A stretch of 52,110 nt of DNA from NCBI GenBank assembly GCA_949840345.1, contig CATKWX010000012.1, positions 1-52,110 of the forward strand, in the 5' to 3' direction. The DNA is from an uncultured Eubacteriales bacterium (GTDB lineage: Bacteria; Bacillota; Clostridia; TANB77; CAG-508). The position numbers were made by a program, and so were the translations under genes. Under the pieces are notes generated by a model, which worked only from the letters and a program-made list of their open reading frames with translations, ran no database searches and was not told where the DNA came from. Shown here in pieces: positions 24,213 to 34,600 of this stretch (positions are counted from its first letter, which is position 1; every line of letters begins with the position of its first letter).

Positions 24213-24833
24213 TTATATTTCTATATGCACTGCATTTTTCATATTACTCTCATTCGTATATGTATAATTTGCTCTTCCACACCTTACGTAATCTTTGCAT
24301 TTAGAAAGTAACTCGGCTTTTCTTATCCCATTTATCCAAATATCTGCGGCTTTTCCTTGAACGTGCTTGCTATTTTTTATAGAACCTCTTAAGCTATCAT
24401 TGTATTTTTGGCATCTGCAACCACTTGTAACAATGCATGGTTTCCCAAAATATTCTCTAATTTCATTTAGTATTTTAACTAATTTTAAATCTATATTATT
24501 TAATCCACAGCCGCATTTACAGTTGAATTCTGATTTTTTAAAATACTTTATATCGTTCCATGCTAAACTTACATTTTTATCATCCCTTGCATTAATTGTA
24601 ATTGGTCCAACAATACCATCAACTTTTACACCTAATTTAATTTGTTCTTCTTTTATTACTTCTATTAATTTAGCATTTGTTTTAACTCCATAAATCCCAT
24701 CAATTACAAGTCCATAATCTTTTTGAAAATTTCTATATGCTTGCTTAGTAAGAGCTCCTACTATTCCATCAATTTGTCCTTTATAATATCCCAAAAATTG
24801 CAAATTAGCTTGTCTTTGTTTTATCGTCAACAT
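24213..24833 (-). CDS. Phage endolysin: peptidoglycan-binding plus M15 peptidase
   Basis: A 206-residue cell-wall enzyme. N-terminal PG_binding_1 repeats (about 1-70: LQFLGYYKGQIDGIVGALT) are followed by a Peptidase_M15-type D,D- or L,D-carboxypeptidase domain with zinc residues in SKHVQGKAADI and the final AVHIEI. It would cut peptide stems at lysis. An ATG 21 bases upstream precedes the AAAGGAG site, so I take the ATG after it. It directly follows the holin stop codon. Confidence 0.88.
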   Translation of the reverse strand: MLTIKQRQANLQFLGYYKGQIDGIVGALTKQAYRNFQKDYGLVIDGIYGVKTNAKLIEVIKEEQIKLGVKVDGIVGPITINARDDKNVSLAWNDIKYFKKSEFNCKCGCGLNNIDLKLVKILNEIREYFGKPCIVTSGCRCQKYNDSLRGSIKNSKHVQGKAADIWINGIRKAELLSKCKDYVRCGRANYTYTNESNMKNAVHIEI

Positions 24834-24834
24834 A

Positions 24835-25185
24835 TTATTGTTCTCCTTTATCATTATTCAACTTTTCTTTAATCTTATTAGGTACAGGTATTCCTAATTT
24901 TGTGCAATTTTCTGCTAATGATACTATCTCCATATAGCACACATAAATTACCATAAAATACATTATTGCAGCTATTCCAAATGCAAAATTAAAAGCTGTT
25001 CCTACTAATATGTAACATAGTTCTGCACACTTTTTCCCAAGTCCATCCCTCATTTTCGAACTTGATACTTCTTTATTTTTCCAAGCATTATAATACCCTG
25101 TTAATATGTCTAAAATCATTAAAATTAATGGTAATAAAAATACCCATATAGCATTTAAAAAATGCAAATTCATTAATTCTTCCAT
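24835..25185 (-). CDS. Phage holin (toxin-secretion/lysis holin family)
   Basis: A 116-residue protein with three hydrophobic segments, containing LILMILDILTGYYNAWKNKEVSSSKMRDGLGKK, where the DxxTG and SS..mR.G motif is typical of the phage_holin_4 family (the lengthier run is split by the loop). It would form membrane holes that release or activate the endolysin encoded next. The start follows AGGAGG by six bases; an earlier in-frame ATG at 25233 lacks a site and overlaps the previous gene. Confidence 0.9.
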   Translation of the reverse strand: MEELMNLHFLNAIWVFLLPLILMILDILTGYYNAWKNKEVSSSKMRDGLGKKCAELCYILVGTAFNFAFGIAAIMYFMVIYVCYMEIVSLAENCTKLGIPVPNKIKEKLNNDKGEQ

Positions 25186-25201
25186 AGTAATCCTCCTAAC
25201 T

Positions 25202-25774
25202 TTATTTTGTTTGCCATGCTGACCAAGTTCCATTATTTTGAGTTCTAAATTTCATGCCATTTAATCCAAACGATAGTTGACTTCCATACTTAAGCTCGCC
25301 ATACTGCATACCTAACACGGTGTGAGATGCACCATTTTGTATATAAACTCCATCTTCAATTGGATGATTTGTTATGCAATATGCTTCATAATCTTTTAAA
25401 TCACTTATAATTTGAGAAACATTGTCGAACTTGTTATCATTCGTGTGTACACTAATATTTTTAAGATACTTCCTTTCTTCTAAATTTGTTATTTTATTAT
25501 TTAATTCTTCTGTTATTCCTTTTACTGCCTTTGCACTATATATATTTTCTGTAGTTGCCTCTCCACCTTTTTGTATTACTTCTATATTTTCTAATGTATC
25601 TAATTTTGCCTTATCTTCTTTGCTCATTAATCCATTTTGTATATCACTTGCTGTTTCTGTTATTATTGTGTTAGATATTTCTTGTATTGCTTCTTCTATA
25701 TTATCTTGCATTTTATTTAATGTAGCATCACTTAGATACGGAGCTTGTCCGTTTTTAAAACTTATTTTATTCAT
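25202..25774 (-). CDS. Tail fibre tip-like protein (pyocin-knob type)
   Basis: A 190-residue protein. The first part is helical (about 10-50), followed by a stalk, and the last 70 residues (GVYIQNGASHTVLGMQYGEL... FGLNGMKFRTQNNGTWSAW) have the pattern of pyocin-knob or fibre-tip modules that contact the target cell. Start by AAAGGGG, overlapping the end of the tail spike gene. It may be the variable receptor-binding part of the particle. Confidence 0.72.
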   Translation of the reverse strand: MNKISFKNGQAPYLSDATLNKMQDNIEEAIQEISNTIITETASDIQNGLMSKEDKAKLDTLENIEVIQKGGEATTENIYSAKAVKGITEELNNKITNLEERKYLKNISVHTNDNKFDNVSQIISDLKDYEAYCITNHPIEDGVYIQNGASHTVLGMQYGELKYGSQLSFGLNGMKFRTQNNGTWSAWQTK

Positions 25775-28741
25775 TACTTGTACCCCTTTCCAATTTTTCT
25801 ATTCTTTTAATTAAGTTTTCTATTATTTCATTTTTTTGCTTATTCCACTTTTGCAATTCTTCTATCATACTTTGTTGCTCTTGTATTGCCTTTGTAGCTG
25901 TTGCGATAATTGGCAGTTCATTTATGTAATATCTTTCTTCTGTTTTTTCTGTTTTCTCTCGTTTTAAAACAAAGTTAGGATCAATCTTTTTCATCTCTTG
26001 TGCTATATAGCCTATATTATAATGTTTATTATCCTTTTTCATATCAAATTGTTTATGCCTAATTTGTTTTATTATATTTAGTGCATTTGTTTTACTATTT
26101 TTAATATTCTCTTTCAACCTCTTATCTGATGAAATATTTAAACCAAAAACGTAACCATCTGCTGAAATATTCTTGGTCGTATATATACTTCCAGTTATAT
26201 TAGCATCTCCATAAATATGACATCCTTTATAATCGTTTCCGCCATTACGCCCTATTGTTGCTCCTCCATATAAATATGATACACCTTTACAATCAATACC
26301 TCTACTAGTAGATAATTCTCCTGAACAATATATATCACCACTATCGATTATTCTAACATAATTATTATTATTTCCAATTTGAAATGAATTACTTCCTGCT
26401 TTATTTTTTAAGAAACTTATTTTATCAAGAATGTAAATATAATCTTCTGTGTCAAAGCTTTGCACAACAAGAAATGTTTTTTCCATATCCATACTTTGGA
26501 ATCTAAATCCTGATGGTTCTGCCGTCAGCTTTATTCCTCCCATAATAATACCTGTGTTTATTCCGTTAAATAATAAATCACAACTTCCTAACTCTAATAT
26601 TCCATATGAAGTGTCTGATTGTAATGGTCCATTTCTAAATCCTCTTATATATAAAATTGGATGAAACTTACCATCACTTTTAGTTGTAATTCCCCAAGCC
26701 ATACCATCTTCACTTGTTTTTCCATACTCTCCTTCAATAGAGAAGTTTATATAATTCTTACTTTTTTCATTGCCGTAATCATCTGTTTCTTTTATTGTTT
26801 TTACTCCTAATTCTCCAAATACTGTCCCGTCTTCTTTATAAAAATGTTGTCCCTTTTTATCTAGCGCCATTAAAAGGTTCTTATTTTCATCTAATATAGC
26901 AAAACTTGCATTTTTGTTTATTACCATCATCTGTATAAATTCTGATATTTGATTCCAAGCCATCTTTAATGCATCCTTATTTAAAGCTAATTGTGTTCCA
27001 AATTCTTTTTTACCAACTTTTTCATATATCTCTGCTCTTATATCTTTTGAGGTCTGATTAAATGAACTATTTAGCTCGGTAACCGACTCTTCCAATTCAT
27101 TTTGTGTTGCAAAAATATTAGCATATTCATTATCTGTTATATATTTACAGTAATACTTTAACGACTCATATTCTTTTATATAAATATATGTACCTTTATC
27201 AAAAGTTTTTAATTTTATATCTTCTAATGCTAAAACTTCTTCTAAATCTAACACATATAAACTTAAATCATCATTTACACCTATTCTTCTTTTAACTATT
27301 ACTTTCCCATTAGTGATTATTAATTCATCATATACTTCTTCTACATTTCGTAATGGCTCTTCTAGCCAAACCTCATACTCTATCTTATTGGAGCTAGGAT
27401 TCAGCCTACTTTGACTATCACATACAATAGTAAAATGTTCTCCGTAACGGCTTTAAGCCTTCTTTTGATGTCAAAATATCATTAGGAGATAAATATACAA
27501 AGTTTTTAGTATTACCTTCTACCTTGAATTCCAAGATTAAATTATCTGAATCTAATGTATCCTCCAAATAAACTTCACTAATTTGCGTAGCTTCTCTCGT
27601 AAAATCTACTATATCTTGTACCTTTTGTCTTATGCTATCAGTTGCTTGTTGTATTTGTGTAATTTTCTCTTGATATTCATTCGATTCTTGTACTAACTGT
27701 GTTATTTTTCCTTCTTGCTGATCTATTTGGCTTTGTACTCTTCTATTTATTGTTTTTTGTGATGGAGTTCTTGTTGTTGTTTCTTGCTTTGCTTTGCATT
27801 GTATTTTACTAGATATACTCGCTTTAAACTTACCTGCATATTGGCTAGACCCTTGATATATTACATATCTGTTATCTATTAATAGTAAATCTCCAACATC
27901 TAATGCGGGGTCTATAATACTATCTCCTTCAAAACTATATACTTCTAAATTATTTAATTTATCATAAATATTATCTATCTGCTCGTTATCTACTATATAC
28001 ATATTGTCTTGATTAATATACACAGTATTTCCCGTTTCATTTCCTTCTTCAAATAACTGCACTCCGTCCTCATATTTAACACGGCTGATCTTAAACTTTT
28101 CTCCCCATTCAAAATTCTGAAAGTATTTTATAGATAGGTTTGCTTTATCTTCTCCTATTGTTTTTATATACAACTTCCCATCTCTTCCTATACATGCAAA
28201 TCCTCCAGCTTGTTCTGATATATAGCTTAAATATGTTCTTGCCGAAATTGTATTATCATACACTGCTATTTGTTTACTCATATTTAAAAAAGAAGTAGAG
28301 CCGTAATTCCACTCCTGCTTTTGTACATATATCTTGTAAAACTGTTGATATTTTACATGGATATTCTAATGCACTTCCATCATAATTAAATTCAAATTTA
28401 ATCATATTATCTAGTAAATTTAATGTAACTGTATAATCATCATTTATACTTATATCGTCTACATTAAAATATCCTATTGGAATTGCTTCTCCGTTTATAC
28501 CACTTTCAATATACACTTTATTTATAATTTCAGGTACTGCTGTTTTGTATAACTTTAGTTCAACAGCTTGTGCGGTTACAGAGCCTAAAGCAAATTCATC
28601 ATTGTTAAATAATGTTTGAGAAAGTTTACAATCTAATATATATTTTTTATCAATTTCTACATCATTAATAAATACTTTTAATATATGCCTAGTACTAGGC
28701 TCATATATTTTCAATTTATAATTATCACTTGTTTTATACAT
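25767..28741 (-). CDS. Long tail spike/tip protein with S74 chaperone, two CGG frame breaks
   Basis: Three consecutive frames form one protein of about 990 residues. The N-terminal 350 residues resemble siphophage baseplate hub/tip proteins; a coiled coil follows (around QSQIDQQEGKITQLV), then beta-rich fibre and a C-terminal Peptidase_S74 intramolecular chaperone (SSDKRLKENIKNSK, IGYIAQEM) that trims itself after trimerisation. Breaks lie at in-frame CGG 28303-28301 and 27446-27444; skipping the C gives GVEL-GSTSFLNMSKQIA and LKPL-GEHFTIVCD. Without a +1 shift only a 155-residue fragment would be made. Start ATG overlaps the previous stop by one base and has GGAGG upstream. Confidence 0.82.
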
Positions 28742-29187
28742 TAATTTGCCTCCTCTACCGCTACTTTTTGTGCCTCTGTTAACTCCTTTTGCATTAAACT
28801 AAAAGATACTTTCCATTTTGTTTCGGAAGTACCTTGTCCCAATTCAGTTTTTATACAATCTACTTTTCTTTTTGATACTCTAAACTTTGCATTTTCTAAT
28901 ACCCCACCATTTACAACTGGAACTTTAATAGTTAATACAAGCGGATTAATATATGTTATTCGTATCAGCTTCTCTGCTTCTTCTTCTGAATTAAAATCCC
29001 AATCCATAGAAAGCTTTAATAGTCCAACAGCTATTGGATTATCTATTAAAGAACCATCAATTGCAGATGAATAGCTATCCTTGTCTGTATCCTCTATATC
29101 TGCACTATAATTAGATGGCGTTGGTAATATTTCATTTCCTCTTTTCCATATCATAATTGTTATATCCTTTCCATAAAAATAAGACAT
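28741..29187 (-). CDS. Probable distal tail/baseplate component
   Basis: A 148-residue protein between the tape measure and the tail spike, the usual place for the distal tail protein of siphophages. The sequence (DSYSSAIDGSLIDNPIAVGL, then FRVSKRKVDCIKTELGQG) is reminiscent of small Dit-like or DUF-type tail proteins, but I cannot name the family. Its start codon lies within the descending arm of a strong hairpin (29175-29209), which may reduce its translation. It is separated from the tape measure by a cargo gene. Confidence 0.65.
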   Translation of the reverse strand: MSYFYGKDITIMIWKRGNEILPTPSNYSADIEDTDKDSYSSAIDGSLIDNPIAVGLLKLSMDWDFNSEEEAEKLIRITYINPLVLTIKVPVVNGGVLENAKFRVSKRKVDCIKTELGQGTSETKWKVSFSLMQKELTEAQKVAVEEAN

Positions 29188-29209
29188 CTTCTTTAGATGC
29201 CTTATTTTT
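29175..29209 (-). terminator. Hairpin overlapping a start codon
   Basis: On the minus strand AAAAATAAGGCATCT pairs with AGATGTCTTATTTTT around five bases (one G-U pair). It ends in a T run and so is probably the terminator of the preceding cargo gene, but the ATG of the tail gene at 29187 lies inside the descending arm. Confidence 0.75.
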
Positions 29210-29252
29210 ATTATTTTATTTATTCATTTTTTCATATACATAAATTTGTACC

Positions 29253-30173
29253 TTATTTTAATAATTCATATTTTTTTATACTATACTCATAATCAGTTAA
29301 TATACCTTCTCTATGTAATCTTTCTAATTCTTCTAGCTTTTGTTCATATCCTTTTTCTTCTATATATCTATGTTCTATTTTTGTTATAGTTCCTTGCTCC
29401 ACATACTTTTCATTATTTTTAGAAATAATAAGTCTAAATAAAGATAAAATTTCATTAGCCCTTTTTATAACATCCTTATATTTTTGTCCACCTGTATTTA
29501 ATAATCCTTTTCCTCTTACATTTAATTTAATATTTGGATTGTTAAAATCATCTACTGTTATATTTAAATATAATTCTCCGCAATAATCAGTTTGAGTTGA
29601 AATTGTACTTGTTCTAGATTTTATTTTTCCGTTGCTTTTTATCTTTCCTTTAGTATTTCCGTATGTATTACTTATTGAACTGTCATTTTCTATCAATTCA
29701 CAATCTATTATTTGTGAAAAACCATATTTTTTATCATTTATTGAAATACACTTATCACTTTCATTTATAAATAAACTTGTATATATCTTTCTATATCCTT
29801 CGCTTAATAATCTCTGCTCTTTTAATCTTTCTTCTTCCATTATTTGTTTCTTCTTATTATTTTGCTTTATTAACAATTGTATTATTAAACTGACACCGCA
29901 AGTAGCTATTGCTAGAATTCCCCATAAAATATATCCAAGCCATTTATTATTAGTATTATTTCTTTTAGAAGTTTTATCATATCTTTTATCAGTATTATTA
30001 TCCAATTTATTTAAAATTACTTTATAAGATAAAATTAATATTGCCTCAATAATAATACTTGTTATTAAAGTTGAGCTATCTTTTCCTATACAAGAAATAA
30101 TCCCTAATCCAAAAAATACTATTAAAGTAATAAAAATTGCTGATACTATTTTTTTTAGTTTATCTTTATTCAA
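29253..30173 (-). CDS. Cargo membrane protein with SHOCT domain
   Basis: A 306-residue protein with two or three membrane helices at the start (about 8-58 and 72-95), a basic coiled region, a PH-like middle and a C-terminal SHOCT motif (LEELERLHREGILTDYEYSIKKYELL). The TTG start has GGGAGGG six bases upstream. It interrupts the tail genes, has tandem Spo0A-like boxes upstream and a terminator downstream, so it behaves as an independent cargo (moron) unit. Function unknown. Confidence 0.75.
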   Translation of the reverse strand: MNKDKLKKIVSAIFITLIVFFGLGIISCIGKDSSTLITSIIIEAILILSYKVILNKLDNNTDKRYDKTSKRNNTNNKWLGYILWGILAIATCGVSLIIQLLIKQNNKKKQIMEEERLKEQRLLSEGYRKIYTSLFINESDKCISINDKKYGFSQIIDCELIENDSSISNTYGNTKGKIKSNGKIKSRTSTISTQTDYCGELYLNITVDDFNNPNIKLNVRGKGLLNTGGQKYKDVIKRANEILSLFRLIISKNNEKYVEQGTITKIEHRYIEEKGYEQKLEELERLHREGILTDYEYSIKKYELLK

Positions 30174-30211
30174 GTTAATCCCTCCCTTGAATCAAGTATA
30201 ACATTTTCATA

Positions 30212-30230
30212 TTGTCGAAATTTGTCGTAA
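30212..30230 (-). promoter_or_regulatory. Tandem Spo0A-like boxes before SHOCT gene
   Basis: TTGTCGAAATTTGTCG reads as two overlapping-style TTGTCGAA/TTTGTCGTA boxes ten bases apart, as at 33654 and 34662. The match to the Spo0A consensus TTTGTCRAA is established knowledge; regulation here is inferred. Confidence 0.55.
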
Positions 30231-30264
30231 TTTGTATTTTAGTTAAATTTTTTTTATATTTTTT

Positions 30265-32925
30265 CTATATTGTTACCATTGCCGTTCCATTTTGTCTTCT
30301 TGCTTGTTGTAATAATTTTTCAATTTCTAGAGCTACTTTTGTACTTCCAAATTGAATTACCAGTTGTTTTAATTCTCCTTTATAATTATTTCTGTTATTT
30401 AACTCACGATTTGATAAAACATCTTCAAATGTTTCCCTCATAATATTTTGTGGAGTTGTAATTTCTGGGTTTGTACTTGCTCCAGAATATTCTCCGAATA
30501 TAGCCATTGTTTCTGAATATGCAACATTACCTTTTGCTAAACGTGGTAGTGAAATTGTATTCAATGTTTGAATATTAAAACCAAATTCTGCTCCACCTAA
30601 CCAATCTGGCATTTTAAACCTTAACCTATTAAGTGCTCTTATCACTGTGTTTATACCATTTATTACACCATTTCCCATATTTTCGATTCCATTTAATATC
30701 CAGTTAATTACAGTTTTAATAGCATTCCATATTCCATTAAATATATTTGTAACAGTATTTTTTAATCCATTCCATATATTATCCCATACTGTTTTTATTG
30801 TATTAAGTACATTTGAAATAGTATCTTTTATTCCGTTAAATATTGAACTTGCAGTTTCTTTTATTCCATTCCATATATTAGAAAAGAACTCACAAATTCC
30901 ATTCCATATATTTGTTATAGTATCGCATATTCCTTGCCATAAATTACTAAAGAATTCTCCTATTGCTGTAAATATCTCCTCTGCTTTTTGTTTTATCCAT
31001 TCCCATGTGTTTGTTATAGCTTTCATAATGTCATCCCAATTCATTATAGCTAATACAATTAGAGCTATTACTGCTATTATTGCTATTATTATTCCTATTA
31101 GAGGTAATAATGTTGTATTTAAAGCCGTTGCAACAATTGTTAGTGCTTCTTTTGCTTTAGTCCATATTGACATTATCGTTGTTAAGGTACTTATTGCTGT
31201 TGTAACTACTCCTATAGCAATAGCAATAGCTAATAGTATTTCTGCTAACATTGGATTTTCTACCAGCCATTTAAATATATTTACTAATCCACTTAAAATT
31301 TCAAGTGCTATTGTTCCCACATTTTCTCCTATCTTTACTAATGCATCAACTAACGGTTGCCAATTTATAGCTCCTATTTTTTCTGACATATCTCTAAACT
31401 TATCTGAACATAATTTTAAAAAGTTTTGAAAGCCTTCATTTTTTACTACATTATCTATTGCTGTTAATAAATTATTAAATGCATTTGCTAAATTTTGTAC
31501 TATTGCATCTCCATTTCCATTGTAATTCCAAGCATTTTTAAATGCATTTGCTATATCACCTATTATTTTTAATATATTTTCTAAAATTGAATATACTGTT
31601 CCATTAGTAATAATGTTTTCAAAACTTCCCCATACTGATGCTATTAATCCGCCTACTTGTCCTGCAGTTGTTTTAACTTGCTCTATTAATCCTGTTCCGT
31701 AATTATCCCAACTTTCTTTTAATGGTTTGAAAAAATCATACAGTTTTGTAGCTAATCCACTCATTTGCAAATCCATTTGAGACAAATCCATATTTGGTGC
31801 TATTGTTGCACTTCCTCCACCACTATCACCTTCTGATACGTTGCTTATGTCACTATGTATTCCGCCTAATGATTTATTTACTTTACTTGCACTATTCGCA
31901 GTTTTATTCATAGATGAAGCTGTTGATTTTGCAAATATATTTATTCCACTAAATGCGTAAACTACGCTTTGAATTGCCTTCATTAATTGATAAACTAGAC
32001 CTACCACATATTCAATAACTGGTGCAAATACACCACCCATAGCATACTTCATATATTCAATGTTTGCACTTAATTGTTGTGCATCTGAATTCTGGCTTGA
32101 TAGCCAACTATTTGCAAAATCTTTTAATGTAGAGTATACCTTTTGTAAACTAAATAGCGAAGCCACTTGTTTTACAATATAGCCTAATCCTTTTGCTAAT
32201 CCACTTCCTATAGCTTTTATTGGTGCAGTTATTTTTAGTACCACTTTTGATACTTGGCTAGCTACTTTTTTAATACTTTCAAAGCTTTCTTTTACCTTTT
32301 CTATTTTTCCTTTAGCTGAATTAAAAAATCCGCTAAATATATTTTGCACCTCTGTACTTTTACTAGTTTCTTCTTGCAATTCTGTTATTTTGGATTTTGC
32401 AATATCTAACTCCTCACTCTCTACCATTATATCTAGTGTAAATTCATCCTTTTGTAATGATAAGCTTGAATAGTCTTCTTTTTCAAATGAACTTCTACTT
32501 AATGAACTTTTACCTCCAGAGTCTCCTACACTTGTTTCTTCTTGCATAAATCCTCTTGTTGTTTGTTCATTAACTTCATTTAATTTTGATGATGTAAAAC
32601 TTAATTTTATATGTCGTGAACTTATTTTCTTTTGCAAGCTATCGATTTCTTTTTCTATTTGAGTTATTTGTTTTTTTACATTTTCATTATTTATCTTTAT
32701 TTCTATTTCATTTGTTCTCGAACTATTTTTTAAATCTTTAATTTTATTTTTAATAAATTGTACTGCTTTACCTATCTTATTAGTAACTGCATTCATATTT
32801 ATTTTTTGAAAATTTTTTTGTGTTTCTTGTACTATTTTTAAAACAACTGGCGTTATTTTTCTAAATTGTCCTATAATTGTTTCCACTTTTGCAGTTACCA
32901 TCTTTTCTATTTCTTTAGCATTCAT
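30265..32925 (-). CDS. Tail tape measure protein
   Basis: An 886-residue protein setting tail length. Helical coiled segments occupy about 1-170; a long hydrophobic central region (about 560-640) is followed by many amphipathic W-x-x-I-x-N-G-I-type repeats (IWNGICEFFSNIWNGIKE, IFNGIKDTI, IWNGLKNTV), all typical of siphophage tape measures. It ends with a short tail-tip segment. An in-frame ATG 36 bases upstream is preceded by no site, whereas AAAGGGGG precedes the chosen one. It indicates a long non-contractile tail. Confidence 0.92.
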   Translation of the reverse strand: MNAKEIEKMVTAKVETIIGQFRKITPVVLKIVQETQKNFQKINMNAVTNKIGKAVQFIKNKIKDLKNSSRTNEIEIKINNENVKKQITQIEKEIDSLQKKISSRHIKLSFTSSKLNEVNEQTTRGFMQEETSVGDSGGKSSLSRSSFEKEDYSSLSLQKDEFTLDIMVESEELDIAKSKITELQEETSKSTEVQNIFSGFFNSAKGKIEKVKESFESIKKVASQVSKVVLKITAPIKAIGSGLAKGLGYIVKQVASLFSLQKVYSTLKDFANSWLSSQNSDAQQLSANIEYMKYAMGGVFAPVIEYVVGLVYQLMKAIQSVVYAFSGINIFAKSTASSMNKTANSASKVNKSLGGIHSDISNVSEGDSGGGSATIAPNMDLSQMDLQMSGLATKLYDFFKPLKESWDNYGTGLIEQVKTTAGQVGGLIASVWGSFENIITNGTVYSILENILKIIGDIANAFKNAWNYNGNGDAIVQNLANAFNNLLTAIDNVVKNEGFQNFLKLCSDKFRDMSEKIGAINWQPLVDALVKIGENVGTIALEILSGLVNIFKWLVENPMLAEILLAIAIAIGVVTTAISTLTTIMSIWTKAKEALTIVATALNTTLLPLIGIIIAIIAVIALIVLAIMNWDDIMKAITNTWEWIKQKAEEIFTAIGEFFSNLWQGICDTITNIWNGICEFFSNIWNGIKETASSIFNGIKDTISNVLNTIKTVWDNIWNGLKNTVTNIFNGIWNAIKTVINWILNGIENMGNGVINGINTVIRALNRLRFKMPDWLGGAEFGFNIQTLNTISLPRLAKGNVAYSETMAIFGEYSGASTNPEITTPQNIMRETFEDVLSNRELNNRNNYKGELKQLVIQFGSTKVALEIEKLLQQARRQNGTAMVTI

Positions 32926-32950
32926 TACTTTTCCCCCTTTCCATCTAAAA

Positions 32951-32986
32951 CAAAAAAACACCAGATTTTTTATCCAGTGTTTTTTA
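32951..32986 (-). terminator. Terminator after the DUF4352-like cargo gene
   Basis: On the minus strand AAAACACTGGAT pairs with ATCTGGTGTTTT around A-rich loop, followed by Ts. It stands between the cargo gene and the tape measure gene. Confidence 0.85.
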
Positions 32987-33016
32987 TAATTTTTAAATAT
33001 TTTTTTCTCTTTTATT

Positions 33017-33592
33017 CTAATACATTGAAGCTTCTACAACTTTAAATGTAGCATTTTTCATTGCATCTATTTTATCTGAAGATACCAATTTAAATATATC
33101 AAAATTTTGAGTTTGTCCTGCGTTAAGGTTATTTGCATAAACGTAATCGTTCATTATTCTTGAACCATCTGGATTAACCGCTTCTACTTGAATATTGAAA
33201 GATTTATTCTCAGAAGTTTTGTTAGTAACTTTAACTGTAAGCTTTGTATTTGTTGTATACTGTCCTTTATCAACTTCAAAATTTCCTAATGTAACATCAA
33301 CACTATTAGCTAATATCTCTTCTGTTTTGTCTCCTGTCATAGTACCTATTGCATCTGATAACTCTTTCTGTGAATTTATAGTAACGGCAACTGCAATTAT
33401 CCCTAATATGATAACAGCAATAACTTTGCCTTTACTGTCCTTTTTTGCAAATGCAATAACTCCAAAAATGATTGCTAGTATACCCATAACAAATGATAAA
33501 TTATTAATTATTGGTATAAAAGAAGTACATACTCCTATAATTCCTAGTACTAGACCAGCAGTACTAAAACCACTCTTTTTTGTTCCTTCCAT
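33017..33592 (-). CDS. Cargo membrane protein, DUF4190/DUF4352-like
   Basis: A 191-residue protein. The N-terminal 75 residues hold three hydrophobic segments with the glycine-rich pattern of DUF4190 (AGLVLGIIGV, MGILAIIFGVIAFAKKD). After a linker, an external beta-sandwich of the DUF4352 type follows (VDVTLGNFEVDKGQY... VEAVNPDGSRIMNDYVYA). Such proteins are lipoprotein-like or surface-bound, of unknown function. It has its own promoter region (shared 92-base repeat) and terminator, so it is an independent unit within the tail operon. Confidence 0.78.
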   Translation of the reverse strand: MEGTKKSGFSTAGLVLGIIGVCTSFIPIINNLSFVMGILAIIFGVIAFAKKDSKGKVIAVIILGIIAVAVTINSQKELSDAIGTMTGDKTEEILANSVDVTLGNFEVDKGQYTTNTKLTVKVTNKTSENKSFNIQVEAVNPDGSRIMNDYVYANNLNAGQTQNFDIFKLVSSDKIDAMKNATFKVVEASMY

Positions 33593-33682
33593 AATATAAC
33601 CTCCTATATTTATTTTAACATATGGGTATTATACTATAATAATTTATATAATGTTGTCGAAACTTGTCGAAAAGATAATTTT
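33590..33682 (-). promoter_or_regulatory. Duplicated promoter region, copy A
   Basis: About 92 bases, nearly identical to 34598-34690. On the minus strand it includes TTTCGACAAGTTTCGACAAC (tandem Spo0A-like boxes, 33654-33673), a -10 region (TATAGTATAAT) and AGGAGG before the ATG. Confidence 0.7.
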
Positions 33683-33775
33683 TTTACTTTTTACTCTTTT
33701 TTATTCCATTATTTCTCTCACAATTTAAATCATAATTTCTATATTTTCTTATAACAATAAATATACTTATTATAA

Positions 33776-34600
33776 TTAATATTTTAATAACTCAGTATTT
33801 ATTTGTCCAATTCTAGAACATATTTCCACATATCTTTCATTTTCTTCTTTAGATAAAGTAACTTTAGTTATTTGCTCATCAAAATTTTTTTCTTGTATTG
33901 TCTTTTCTAATTCCGCCATTTGCTTTTCTAATTCATCTAATTTCGCTCTCTTTTTTTCATATGCTTCTATTTCTTTCTTCAATCTTTCTATTTCATTTAT
34001 ATATTCTTGCTTTTCTTTATCTGAGGTTGATGAATTTGCTCTAGCAGTTAACTCTTCGATTTGTTTATTCGCTTCATTCACATTTATATATGGATAAGTA
34101 CTTAGCAATATTATCTCTTTTTTTAAGGCTACCTTTTGTGCCTCTAATTCACTTTTTTCCATTTCTAATTCACTTCGTTTATGTATTTTGTCTGAATATA
34201 TTTTGTATTCCTTTTCTAATTCTTCCTTTTCCTTTATTAATTCTCTTTGCTTATTATCTTTTATTGTAATATTTTCTAATTGTTTATATACTCCTTGAAC
34301 TTTATATGTACTGTTTAATGAATTTACTTTAGCTTGTAAGTCATTTATAATTTGGTCTTTATTTTCATCATCACTTTCAACAGAATCACTTTTTTCCTTT
34401 AATATTTCAATTTCTTCTTCGGCTTTTGTTAATCTTTGCTTTAATTCTTCTATCTCACTAGCATAATTAATTTGTTCTGTTTTTATTGTATCTTTTTGAT
34501 TAGAATTTGCTACAATCATATTATATCCACCTACAACTATAATACTTGCAGCAGTAAGTGTCCCAATTATCCAATATGGTTTTGGAATTTTGATCTTCAT
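33776..34600 (-). CDS. Cargo membrane-anchored coiled-coil protein
   Basis: A 274-residue protein with an N-terminal membrane helix (about 9-28) and otherwise a very long, charged coiled coil (from EIEELKQRLTKAEEEIEIL to the end) with heptad leucines. No enzymatic motif is visible. It could reach across the cell wall or act as a scaffold. The promoter region is a near-exact duplicate of that of the DUF4352-like gene, including the Spo0A-like boxes. It lies between tail chaperone genes and the tape measure. Confidence 0.75.
   Translation of the reverse strand: MKIKIPKPYWIIGTLTAASIIVVGGYNMIVANSNQKDTIKTEQINYASEIEELKQRLTKAEEEIEILKEKSDSVESDDENKDQIINDLQAKVNSLNSTYKVQGVYKQLENITIKDNKQRELIKEKEELEKEYKIYSDKIHKRSELEMEKSELEAQKVALKKEIILLSTYPYINVNEANKQIEELTARANSSTSDKEKQEYINEIERLKKEIEAYEKKRAKLDELEKQMAELEKTIQEKNFDEQITKVTLSKEENERYVEICSRIGQINTELLKY

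Noticed and set aside
30647-31429. 260-codon open frame antisense to the tape measure gene
   Set aside because: A shadow of the repetitive, Asn- and Ile-rich tape measure; no ribosome binding site and a low-complexity product.
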